64,000 nt of DNA, from the NCBI GenBank assembly GCA_964498065.1, contig CAZCFZ010000009.1:21674-85673 (forward strand), given 5' to 3'. The notes below the pieces were generated by a model. It did not search any database and was not told the DNA's origin. It saw only the letters and a list, made by a program, of their open reading frames with translations. The position numbers and the translations under genes are program-made. This document shows positions 19,251 through 27,315 of the stretch, in pieces (the stretch's first letter is position 1; every line of letters starts with the position of its first letter). Origin of the DNA: FEN-1297 sp964498065 (GTDB lineage Bacteria > Bacteroidota > Ignavibacteria > Ignavibacteriales > Ignavibacteriaceae).

Positions 19251-20489
19251 TTAATTAATTTGGTTTTTGTCGGCTGTTGCCGGCTCTAACCTGTTTACCC
19301 ATAAATAAACTGAAATAAATAATATTGCCCCTATAACAGGCATAATAGTTTCTGCCATCAGCATTCCCGTTGCACTCCATTTGTTATGTGCCCATTCATC
19401 GACAAATATCATTAAATAAATAGGAATGTTTGAAAGGGCTGCAAATACGTTGTACTTTGTTGCCGCTCCAATCTTTCCGATGGCTTCCAAAACAAACGCA
19501 CTAAAACCGGCAAAAGCTAAACCAATTGTTATTGCATAAACTGAAGTCCATATAATAAACATCAACTGTGTCCGGGGACTAAGCGCCATTGAGAGTGCAC
19601 AGGCCCCCTCTAGTAAGCCGAATAAAATATACGCTTTTTTTCTATCCATCAGATCACATATCCATCCTCCAAGTAAACATCCGATTGCTGAAGAAACACC
19701 GCCTACTACTCCTATTGCAAGTGCCACTGCGTCAGGAGAAGCATTCCAATCTTTGGAAATAGATGACCATAAATTCGATGCTGCACCGGATCCGATAGGC
19801 AGAAAACATAGAATTAATACTAAAAATCCGGCCCGTGATTTAATAAGAATCCAGATATCCTTAACAAGGCTGCCTACAGTTTTAAGGTAATTTTCTTCTC
19901 TCTTAAATGGTGTGGGTTCCTTTAGTAAAAGTAAGCCTATCCCGCATAATAAACATATAAAAGCAATTATCGCTCCTGAAATCCATTCTACTGATATTCT
20001 TTCAGCCAGCCAAATTCCCGCACCTCCGCCCAAACCGAATCCGCCTAAATTTCCCGCTTGTAACCATCCTCCTGCACGTCCTTTCAATTCATTAGGAACA
20101 TCCTGTGCAATTAAACTTTCCGTTGTCATAGCGATAACCGTATTTGCCAGGCTGGTTAGAAATACTATAACCATTAAAAGTGTTAGAAAATTTGAAGTAT
20201 GAGGTACAAGACACGTAGCTAAAATGCCGACTGCAGTACCTATATTCGCAATACTATACCACTTTTTAACCGTAATAGTAGTATCTACAAGAGGGGCCCA
20301 AAGAAATTTTAGAATGTTCGGTATGAAAGGAAGGGAGACTATTGAGGCAACACCGGCTAACGAAACTCCTGCATTTGTTAATAAAAATCCCAAAGTAACG
20401 CTTACATAACCCTGGAAAACTCCAAACGGCAGATATAAGAACATAAAAATACTTGGATGAACATGTTTGGCTAGTTCCGTATCGGACAT
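19251..20489 (-). CDS. MFS transporter (AmpG/PAT-like)
   Basis: 412 residues with about twelve hydrophobic segments, the length of a major facilitator protein. The N-terminal part (FLPFGVFQGYVSVTLGF-like, then FLWAPLVDTT) resembles AmpG/SLC33-type permeases, which carry muropeptides or acyl compounds. A conserved loop follows with RAGGWLQAGNLGGFGLGGGAG. The C-terminal half repeats the fold. No strong ribosome-binding site precedes the ATG at 20489. It stands alone, with 438 bp of gene-free sequence upstream, so neither operon nor substrate can be given. Confidence 0.8.
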   Translation of the reverse strand: MSDTELAKHVHPSIFMFLYLPFGVFQGYVSVTLGFLLTNAGVSLAGVASIVSLPFIPNILKFLWAPLVDTTITVKKWYSIANIGTAVGILATCLVPHTSNFLTLLMVIVFLTSLANTVIAMTTESLIAQDVPNELKGRAGGWLQAGNLGGFGLGGGAGIWLAERISVEWISGAIIAFICLLCGIGLLLLKEPTPFKREENYLKTVGSLVKDIWILIKSRAGFLVLILCFLPIGSGAASNLWSSISKDWNASPDAVALAIGVVGGVSSAIGCLLGGWICDLMDRKKAYILFGLLEGACALSMALSPRTQLMFIIWTSVYAITIGLAFAGFSAFVLEAIGKIGAATKYNVFAALSNIPIYLMIFVDEWAHNKWSATGMLMAETIMPVIGAILFISVYLWVNRLEPATADKNQIN

Positions 20490-20927
20490 TTTTCAAAAGC
20501 TCATGTTATGTTTTATTATTTAAAAGTGAATTTACCACAATCCGAATGGTAAAAGCAAGTGACAGTTTTGTTAGCATGCGCCCGAATACTTTGCTGCATA
20601 TAGTCAGGGAAAAGAATAAAGTTGAACACACTGCAATTCCGCTTGGGATGGAATTTTATTAATCACAGAAATAATTTAGTCCCTTTAATTTCTTAAATAA
20701 ATTCTCGTTTACAAATTTTTTGGTAGAGCTGTGATCGTTATCCATTATTAAACTAAAATAACAAAAAAGCCTTAACTGTTCTTATTTTTGGAAAGATATG
20801 ATCTGCCTTAAGTTTAATCTAAATCAATTTTCATTACATTCAACTTTAAGTATATTTGCTCTGTATAATTCGTGACTTCAGAACAACAGTTTATCGATAA
20901 GATTAGTTTAATTATTGGATTACGGAA
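20490..20927. other. Intergenic region without recognised gene
   Basis: This lies between the divergent MFS gene and the thioesterase gene. A short + strand frame ending at 20662 gives a tail with SFVSMRPNTLLHIVREKNK and HTAIPLGMEFY that looks protein-like. It overlaps the MFS start and has no start signal, and I do not recognise it; it might be the end of another decayed gene. Promoters for both flanking genes must be here, but I cannot identify them confidently. Confidence 0.3.
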
Positions 20928-21335
20928 ATGTTTAATACTCAAAAAAGAATTAATTTTTACGACTGCGATCCGGCGGGAATTCTCTTCTTCGGAAGAGTGT
21001 ATGAACTCTGCCATTCTGCTTATGAAGAACTAATCGACAGCTTTAACTTAAATGAAGATTACTGGACCAATGATAATTATATCGTTCCGATTCTTAAAAG
21101 CGAAGCTCAATACCACAAACCAATAAAATACGGCGAAACTGTTTCGGTTGAGATAAACGTAACTACTTTAAAATCATCTTCCTTCGAATTGGAATACACA
21201 TGTAGAAATAAAAACGGGGAAGAATGCTTTATTGTGAAAACAGTGCATGTATTTGTAAATAAAGCAACCTGGAAAAAAAGCACTATGAATGCTTTGATTC
21301 ATGACGGATTATTGAATCATTTGAAAGCTATTTAA
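20928..21335 (+). CDS. Hotdog-fold acyl-CoA thioesterase, probable DHNA-CoA hydrolase
   Basis: 135 residues, a 4-hydroxybenzoyl-CoA thioesterase-type hotdog domain. The signature INFYDCDPAGILFFGRVYEL contains the catalytic Asp of the family, and the following helix is CHSAYEELID. Its last codons overlap the convergent menE end by four bases. In many bacteria a hotdog enzyme hydrolyses 1,4-dihydroxy-2-naphthoyl-CoA between MenB and MenA. The position next to men genes supports that role, but other acyl-CoA substrates cannot be excluded. It is on the opposite strand from the men genes, so it is expressed separately. Confidence 0.8.
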   Translation: MFNTQKRINFYDCDPAGILFFGRVYELCHSAYEELIDSFNLNEDYWTNDNYIVPILKSEAQYHKPIKYGETVSVEINVTTLKSSSFELEYTCRNKNGEECFIVKTVHVFVNKATWKKSTMNALIHDGLLNHLKAI

Positions 21336-22795
21336 ATATTCTTCCTTTCAAGAATAATCTCTTTCAGCTTTTCCTTTTGCACTTTTCCCATTTCGGTTTT
21401 GGGAAGATTGTCCAATATGAAAATTCTTTTCGGGATTTTGAAACCGGCTAATTTATCTTTTAAAAATAATTTTAATTCTTCAAGTTCAATAGTTTTACTA
21501 CCACTTGTCTTAATTACTGCTGCTGCAATATAGCCCCACTCTTTATCTGCCAATCCTAAAACACTTGCTTCCAGTATTAAAGGATGTTTTAAAAGTTCGG
21601 ATTCAACTTCAAAAGGATTTATATTTTCTCCCCCGGACACAATCAGATCATTTCTTCGTGCTTCGATAAATAAATAACATTCTTCATCAATAAAGCCGTA
21701 ATCTCCTGTAAAATAAATATCGTCCTTAAATTTCCGTGCGGTTTCTTCTCCGTTATTTATATATCCTTTTGCTACGGATTTCCCTTTAACCGCAACTTCA
21801 CCGGTAGTTTTTAGTTTTAACAGCTTACGGTTTTCATCTACTATCATAATATTGTTGGGAAATAATACTTTACCTGCAGACTCCATTTTATTTTTAAATT
21901 CATCCGGAGTTAATGCAGTAACAAAGGATGCCGTCTCGGTTGATCCGTAAGATTTAAAAACATTCCATCCCTTATTTAATGCATCTTTAACTAAATCAGC
22001 ATCAAGAAATCCGCCGCCGAGAAGAATATGCCGCAGCTCCGGGTTGGGCTTTATATTATTTTCTATTAATCGTTTTAGCTGGGTTGACACAAACGAAGCG
22101 TGAGTAGGATGTTTTTTTTGAATCGCATTCTTAATGCTGCCGATTCTTAAATTTTCCGGTAAAATAATTGTTACGCCGTTTAGTAAAGCGCGCATAATGA
22201 TAGAAAATCCCCCGACGTGATAAAAAGGTAAACTTGCCAGCCACCCGTCATTCTTTACATGATTAAATAACTGATTCCCGGTTAATGCGCTTTGTATTAA
22301 ATTATTAAATGAAAGTAAAACACCCTTCGGTTTACCAGTCGAGCCCGATGTAAAAATAATTACGGCAGTATTATCTAAATTAACTTCATTTTCATCGAGA
22401 TGAGCTTTTGTATCTATCTTTTTTTTATCCGGATAATAAAAAACTTTAATTGAATCACTAAGGTTTAAATCTTTAAATGATATTTCCGTCAATAAAAAAT
22501 CACAGCCGGAAAATTTTGTTAATTCCAATATTTCGTCTTTAATTAATTTAGTATTTAATAAAACAGGAATTGCCTCCAATTGCCATAATGAGAAAATAGA
22601 AATAACAAATTCTAAATTATTTTCACTAAGGATTGCAATTTTACTATCTTTTTTAACACCGGATTTTTTGTAATATTCTTTATAAGCGTTAATGTATCCG
22701 AAAAATTCGGAGTAGGTTAAAGCATTTTCCCCGTAAATTATTGCAGCAGAAGATGGGTTAATTTTACTTTTTGAAAGATAACCGATTAAATTCAT
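21332..22795 (-). CDS. menE: o-Succinylbenzoate-CoA ligase
   Basis: 487 residues, the MenE length of the acyl-adenylate-forming superfamily. The P-loop-like motif is VIIFTSGSTGKPKGVLLSF, and the adenylate-binding segment is YGSTETASFVT. Later motifs include YFTGDYGFIDEE and RRNDLIVSGGENINP, and the C-terminal catalytic lysine region is LPKTEMGKVQ. It activates o-succinylbenzoate with ATP and CoA. It is the last gene of the men series on this strand and converges on the thioesterase gene with a four-base overlap. Confidence 0.93.
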   Translation of the reverse strand: MNLIGYLSKSKINPSSAAIIYGENALTYSEFFGYINAYKEYYKKSGVKKDSKIAILSENNLEFVISIFSLWQLEAIPVLLNTKLIKDEILELTKFSGCDFLLTEISFKDLNLSDSIKVFYYPDKKKIDTKAHLDENEVNLDNTAVIIFTSGSTGKPKGVLLSFNNLIQSALTGNQLFNHVKNDGWLASLPFYHVGGFSIIMRALLNGVTIILPENLRIGSIKNAIQKKHPTHASFVSTQLKRLIENNIKPNPELRHILLGGGFLDADLVKDALNKGWNVFKSYGSTETASFVTALTPDEFKNKMESAGKVLFPNNIMIVDENRKLLKLKTTGEVAVKGKSVAKGYINNGEETARKFKDDIYFTGDYGFIDEECYLFIEARRNDLIVSGGENINPFEVESELLKHPLILEASVLGLADKEWGYIAAAVIKTSGSKTIELEELKLFLKDKLAGFKIPKRIFILDNLPKTEMGKVQKEKLKEIILERKNI

Positions 22796-22856
22796 AATTT
22801 GGTTTTAAATGTCCGTTCATTTAAAAAAATTAAAAGTGGAATATATGCAGTAAAGC

Positions 22857-23888
22857 CTATTTACTTAGTAAAATCTTTCCATATATAACCGGATAAGGAT
22901 TTGAAAATAAATCCTGTTCTAAGTAAAAATCTGTGTCTAAACCGTGAGCCGCATCTTCTTTTATCAATGATGCTGCAAACACTGCGGAAGCTCTTCCGAT
23001 AATCGATTCAAATGAACTTGTAATTACTGATTTTAATCCTGCTTGTTCGGCCAATCGTATTACTTTTAATGTGGGAATAATTCCGCCGAGCATCATCGGC
23101 TTTAAAATCAAAACCGTAGCAGCCTTATTTGAAATATACTTTTCCGCATCAGTTACACTTCTTATGGATTCATCAGCAGCTAACGGCGTTTTTACTTTTT
23201 TAGAAAGTTCAACAAAATCGTTTAACGTATTTACAGGCTGTTCAATATATTCAAGATTAAATTCTTCGATAGCTTGTATATTTTTTATTGCCTGCTCCAA
23301 ATTCCATTTCCTGTTTACATCGGCTCTAATATTCATTTCATCTCCGCATGACTTTCTAACAGCTTCGATGCATTTATAATCTATATCAAAATTATCTCTG
23401 CCGATTTTAATCTTTATTGTTTTATATCCGTCTTCTATTTTTTGAAGTGCGGATTTCGCCGTTTCTTCGGGGGATAAAAAACCTAGGACAGCATTAACGT
23501 TAATTTTCTTTTTAGATTGAACATTTAGCAATTTGTTTATGGAAATTTCTTTCTCATTGCAAACTAAACTCAATAAAGCCTGTTCAAATCCGTGTTTAAG
23601 GCAGGGAAGGGAAGCAAAAGCTTTTAAATTAGTTTCAATGCTTTCTTCAATATTATTAAGGTCGAGGTTTAATTTAACGTCAAAATTATTTAATAGTTTC
23701 TCGTCTTCCTCGTAAGTTTCGGAACCGAATTCCGGAAACGGAGCCGAATCCCCGATACCTATTTTACCGGAGCTGCTTTCAAGCTTTATTATAAAACCGT
23801 TTCTATTATTATACTTGCCCTTCGAAGTAATAAAAGGTTTATTAAAACCTAATGTGTAAGGTGCATAAAATAATTCTATTTTGTTCAT
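22857..23888 (-). CDS. menC: o-Succinylbenzoate synthase
   Basis: 343 residues, enolase superfamily. It dehydrates SHCHC to o-succinylbenzoate. The catalytic KxK is in TIKIKIGRD, the metal ligands are in IRADVNRKW, EYIEQPV and AADESIRS, and the second catalytic lysine is in LILKPMMLGG. This set is the MenC subgroup pattern. Its start overlaps the end of menA by four bases, so the two are translationally coupled. menE follows about 60 bases after its stop. Confidence 0.93.
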   Translation of the reverse strand: MNKIELFYAPYTLGFNKPFITSKGKYNNRNGFIIKLESSSGKIGIGDSAPFPEFGSETYEEDEKLLNNFDVKLNLDLNNIEESIETNLKAFASLPCLKHGFEQALLSLVCNEKEISINKLLNVQSKKKINVNAVLGFLSPEETAKSALQKIEDGYKTIKIKIGRDNFDIDYKCIEAVRKSCGDEMNIRADVNRKWNLEQAIKNIQAIEEFNLEYIEQPVNTLNDFVELSKKVKTPLAADESIRSVTDAEKYISNKAATVLILKPMMLGGIIPTLKVIRLAEQAGLKSVITSSFESIIGRASAVFAASLIKEDAAHGLDTDFYLEQDLFSNPYPVIYGKILLSK

Positions 23889-24790
23889 AATGTAAGTCCC
23901 GCTGCAAATAAAAGCCCGAATAAAACAGACATTTTTGCTGCAAGCTCGAGAGTCTTATTTAATTGAAGTCCGTCGAGTGTATACAGCATAACAATAAGTT
24001 TGTATGCTAACGGCAAAGTTAAATAAGGAAGAAATATCCAGGCGTGAAAGTTATAAAAAATAAATAATATTGCAGGTATAATAAACGAAGCGGCAATAAG
24101 AAAAATAAATTGATAACGCGTAAAATTTTTCCCCAGAATAACTGCAAGCGTTTTTTTACCTGCTGCACGGTCTTCCTCAATATCCCTGTAATTATTTACA
24201 ACCAAAATATTCGTAATTAAGGCGCCAACCGGGATAGAAGAGAGTAAAGCAATAGTTGAAAATTCTTTGGCTTGAACATAGTAAGTACCGGCCGTTCCGA
24301 TAATTCCGAAAAACATAAATACAAAAACATCGCCCAATCCGTTATAAGCTAACGGGAATGGTCCGGCCGTGTAAGCGATTCCTGCGGCAATTGATAAGAG
24401 TCCGATAATTAACACAACAATACCTGCATCATAAACAAGATATAAGCCTAATAAAAATGCAGCAAAGAAAATTAAAAAGCTGCCGATCTTCATTTCTTTA
24501 ACGGTAATTAAACCTGAGGCCAAAACGCGAAGCGGTCCTTTTCGTTGTTTGGTGTCCGCCCCTTTAAGAAAATCATATAAATCATTTACGTAATTGGTCC
24601 CGATCTGTATTAATAATGAGCAAGATAATGCTATTAAAGCATTTAAGAAAATAAACTTGCCTTTATTTAACGCTAACCCGATACCTACAATTACCGGTGC
24701 AACTGCTGCCGGAAGTGTCTTAGGTCTGCCCGCTAAAATCCAGCTCTGTAACTTTGTAAGAGATTTTTGCTCTGCTGTTTCAGTATCCAT
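23885..24790 (-). CDS. menA: 1,4-Dihydroxy-2-naphthoate polyprenyltransferase
   Basis: 301 residues with about eight or nine hydrophobic segments, an UbiA-superfamily integral membrane enzyme. The two prenyl-diphosphate and Mg2+ binding loops are visible as NYVNDLYDFLKGAD in the first half and NNYRDIEEDRAAGKKTL in the second. It joins the polyprenyl chain to DHNA with loss of CO2 to give demethylmenaquinone. It overlaps menC by four bases and follows menB by 36 bases. The N-terminal segment LAGRPKTLPAAVAPVIVG is characteristic of MenA rather than other UbiA proteins. Confidence 0.94.
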   Translation of the reverse strand: MDTETAEQKSLTKLQSWILAGRPKTLPAAVAPVIVGIGLALNKGKFIFLNALIALSCSLLIQIGTNYVNDLYDFLKGADTKQRKGPLRVLASGLITVKEMKIGSFLIFFAAFLLGLYLVYDAGIVVLIIGLLSIAAGIAYTAGPFPLAYNGLGDVFVFMFFGIIGTAGTYYVQAKEFSTIALLSSIPVGALITNILVVNNYRDIEEDRAAGKKTLAVILGKNFTRYQFIFLIAASFIIPAILFIFYNFHAWIFLPYLTLPLAYKLIVMLYTLDGLQLNKTLELAAKMSVLFGLLFAAGLTL

Positions 24791-24826
24791 TAATTATATT
24801 TGATAACTTATTCCGAAAATTATTAT

Positions 24827-25660
24827 TTACGGCAGTTTGGGAAATTTTTTGAAATCCGGTTTTCGTTTTTCCAGGTAAGCATTTTTACCTTCCTGCGCTT
24901 CTTCACTCATATAATAAAGAAGAGTAGCATTGCCTGCCAATTCTTGAATGCCTGCCTGTCCGTCCAGTTCTGCATTGAATCCTGATTTTAACAATCTTAT
25001 TGCCATTGGGCTGTGTTGTAAAATTCTTTTAGCCCAATTAATTCCTTCTTCTTCAAGCTTATCAACAGGAACAACTTTGTTTACCATACCCATTTCAAAG
25101 GCTTCCTGGGCATTGTATTGCAGGCATAAATACCAGATTTCCCTTGCTCTTTTTTGCCCGACCATTCTTGCCAAAAAACTGGCGCCGAATCCACCGTCAA
25201 AACTCCCAACCTTCGGGCCTGTCTGTCCGAATACTGCATTGTCTGCTGCAATTGTTAAGTCGCATACTACATGCAATACATGTCCGCCGCCGATTGCATA
25301 ACCCGCTACAAGTGCAATTACAGGTTTTGGAATGCTTCTAATTAATTTTTGTAAATCCAGAACATTTAGCCGTGGAACCCCGTCTTTCCCGACATAACCT
25401 TTATCTCCTCTAATTCTTTGGTCTCCCCCGGAACAAAATGCATATTTTCCGTCCGCAGCCGGGCCTTTTCCCGTTAATAAAATTACTCCGATTGACTGAT
25501 CTTCTCTTGCATCTGAAAAAGCATCATACATTTCCCGTACTGTTTCCGGCCTAAATGCATTTCTTACTTCAGGCCGATTGATGGTTATTTTTGCGATACC
25601 ATCCATTTTTTCGTAAATAATATCTGCATAATCTTTAACTTTTTTCCAATCGTAATTCAT
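24827..25660 (-). CDS. menB: 1,4-Dihydroxy-2-naphthoyl-CoA synthase
   Basis: 277 residues, crotonase fold. It cyclises o-succinylbenzoyl-CoA. Diagnostic segments are FCSGGDQRIRGDKGYVGKDG, the oxyanion-hole region VAGYAIGGGHVLHVVCDLTIA and FGQTGPKVGSFDGGFG. The C-terminal KRKPDFKKFPKLP tail is also typical of MenB. It sits between menH and menA on the same strand with short gaps, consistent with one transcription unit. Confidence 0.95.
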   Translation of the reverse strand: MNYDWKKVKDYADIIYEKMDGIAKITINRPEVRNAFRPETVREMYDAFSDAREDQSIGVILLTGKGPAADGKYAFCSGGDQRIRGDKGYVGKDGVPRLNVLDLQKLIRSIPKPVIALVAGYAIGGGHVLHVVCDLTIAADNAVFGQTGPKVGSFDGGFGASFLARMVGQKRAREIWYLCLQYNAQEAFEMGMVNKVVPVDKLEEEGINWAKRILQHSPMAIRLLKSGFNAELDGQAGIQELAGNATLLYYMSEEAQEGKNAYLEKRKPDFKKFPKLP

Positions 25661-25717
25661 ATATCACCCAAGATTAAATATTTAGAAGTTCACAAAAATA
25701 TCAAAAAGTTTGCAAAA

Positions 25718-26539
25718 TTATAATTCTTTAAGGTAGTTATTAATCACATTGTAAAAAATTTCCGGCTTTTCCAGATGAATATTATGGCCGGCATTTTTGA
25801 TTATTGCGTGTTTACCGGCAGAAAATAATTTTAACATTTCATTATTTATGTTTGTGTATTTTTTGTCCAATTCTCCTGTAATCAATAAAGTTTTTATATT
25901 AATTTCTTTTAGTTTTTCAAATAACGGCGGCATTATCCCTGTACTGAATTCCAGTAAAGAATTAGCCAATCCGGTCTTGTTATTTTTTAATTTATCTCTT
26001 TTTAATTTGAGTAATATTTCTTCCGGTAAATTCTTTTGTGTTGAGAATATATCAAGATTCATCCAGTAATCGACAAATTTATCTATCGGATTATTTAAAA
26101 TGAAATTTGCTAATTCTTCATCCTTTTTTCTTCTTTCTTCCCGTAAATATTCATCAACTATACCTGCAGTTGTACTTTCAAGTATTAAACCTTTTAACAT
26201 TTCAGGATAAACAGTAGAAAATGAAAGAGCAAGTCTTCCTCCCATTGAATACCCTGCAAGAATAATTTTATCTTTAGTAATTAATGAAATAGTTCGGAAT
26301 AATTGATCTACTTGAGTTGAAGTTAAATATTTACTGATCTCATTCGGAGAATCGCTTTTTCCATGTCCAATGAGATCGATAACATAGATATTATAATCTC
26401 CGTTAAATTGAGAAGATATTTTTTCCCAATCATTTAAAGAGCCTGTAAATCCATGAAGAAAAATTATAGTATCTTTTGCTTTATCAGAAATGCTTAGTTT
26501 TTTAAAATGAAGCTTAATCTTTGATTTTTTAGCAGACAT
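25718..26539 (-). CDS. menH: 2-Succinyl-6-hydroxy-2,4-cyclohexadiene-1-carboxylate synthase (alpha/beta hydrolase)
   Basis: 273 residues with the alpha/beta-hydrolase fold. The oxyanion region is FLHGFTGSLNDWEKI, the nucleophile elbow is LAGYSMGGRLALSFS, the acid region is TLLITGELDKKY and the histidine is in KNAGHNIHLEKPE. MenH eliminates pyruvate from SEPHCHC. The fold alone would be unspecific, but its place immediately upstream of menB and the FTGS and GYSMGGR motifs make MenH the best call. About 290 bp with a repeat element separate it from msrB upstream. Confidence 0.87.
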   Translation of the reverse strand: MSAKKSKIKLHFKKLSISDKAKDTIIFLHGFTGSLNDWEKISSQFNGDYNIYVIDLIGHGKSDSPNEISKYLTSTQVDQLFRTISLITKDKIILAGYSMGGRLALSFSTVYPEMLKGLILESTTAGIVDEYLREERRKKDEELANFILNNPIDKFVDYWMNLDIFSTQKNLPEEILLKLKRDKLKNNKTGLANSLLEFSTGIMPPLFEKLKEINIKTLLITGELDKKYTNINNEMLKLFSAGKHAIIKNAGHNIHLEKPEIFYNVINNYLKEL

Positions 26540-26620
26540 TTAATCTCAATTTTTTATTAACAATACTTCGGTTAAATTCTATGTAACTTTTCTATTTTAG
26601 GCAACAAGAAAAATATTCAA

Positions 26621-26742
26621 TCTCCGTGAAACTTTGTGTGCACTCTGAGTTACTTTGTGTGAGGAAAAAACTTCCGATTATATTCTTATAAAAAATTGGA
26701 TCACAGAGTCTCACTGAGGATACACTGAGTTACACAAAGTTT
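26621..26742. repeat. Imperfect palindromic dispersed repeat (CTTTGTGT / ACTCTGTG type)
   Basis: This lies in the gap between menH and msrB. The left arm has CCGTGAAACTTTGTGTGCAC and GAGTTACTTTGTGTGAGG. The right arm carries the reverse complement of similar units, CACAGAGTCTCACTGAGG and CACTGAGTTACACAAAGTTT, around an AT-rich centre near 26680-26697. No frame or terminator T-run is seen. It resembles the element between leuC and leuD in its short GTGT/AGTG units but differs in sequence, so it may be a second member of a related family. Confidence 0.5.
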
Positions 26743-26830
26743 TAAAAATAATTAATTTTTAGAGCTATTTATAATGATTATATAACTGGGCGGATAACTC
26801 ATACAGCTCTAATTAAAATTCAACCGGAGG

Positions 26831-27232
26831 TTATTCTTTATCTTTTTCAAAATTTAAAGAAACTGAATTTATGCAGTATCTTTGATTTGTAGGTTTGGGT
26901 CCGTCGTCAAACACATGTCCAAGATGAGCCCCGCAGCGTTTGCACATTACTTCTTCTCTAATCATTCCGAAGCTTTTGTCTATTTTAATTTCTATTTTAT
27001 CATTTGAAACCGGAGCCCAAAAGCTCGGCCAGCCTGACCCGGAATCAAATTTTGTATCGGAACTGAATAATTCATTCCCGCAATCCGCACAGACATACAT
27101 ACCCTTTTCTTTATTATGTAGAAGCTTTCCCGTAAACGGTTTTTCTGTACCTTTTTCTCTTGTAATATAATATTGTTCCGGTGTCAGGATCTTCTTCCAT
27201 TCTTCATCCGATTTATTAATCTTATCAGCCAT
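26831..27232 (-). CDS. msrB: Peptide-methionine (R)-S-oxide reductase
   Basis: 133 residues from the ATG at 27232, chosen because GGAGG (27239-27243) lies six bases upstream; a second ATG at 27235 and a TTG at 27238 are in frame. It repairs methionine-R-sulfoxide in proteins. Zinc-binding CxxC pairs are visible in YVCADCGNE and VMCKRCGAHLGH, the substrate loop is FDSGSGWPSFWAPV, and the catalytic cysteine is in NQRYCINSVSL. No signal peptide, so cytoplasmic. It lies inside the men gene series between menD and menH but has no known role in quinone synthesis. Confidence 0.95.
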   Translation of the reverse strand: MADKINKSDEEWKKILTPEQYYITREKGTEKPFTGKLLHNKEKGMYVCADCGNELFSSDTKFDSGSGWPSFWAPVSNDKIEIKIDKSFGMIREEVMCKRCGAHLGHVFDDGPKPTNQRYCINSVSLNFEKDKE

Positions 27233-27315
27233 CATCAACCTCCTAGTCTATGCTATTCTATTCAAATAATAATTTCAACAAATGAATTAACTAATATTTT
27301 CTTCCAATTAATATT

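Noticed and set aside
20453..20662. Short + strand frame ending in HTAIPLGMEFY
   Set aside because: It overlaps the MFS start, has no ribosome-binding site and matches no family I know. It might be a gene remnant, but I cannot support that.
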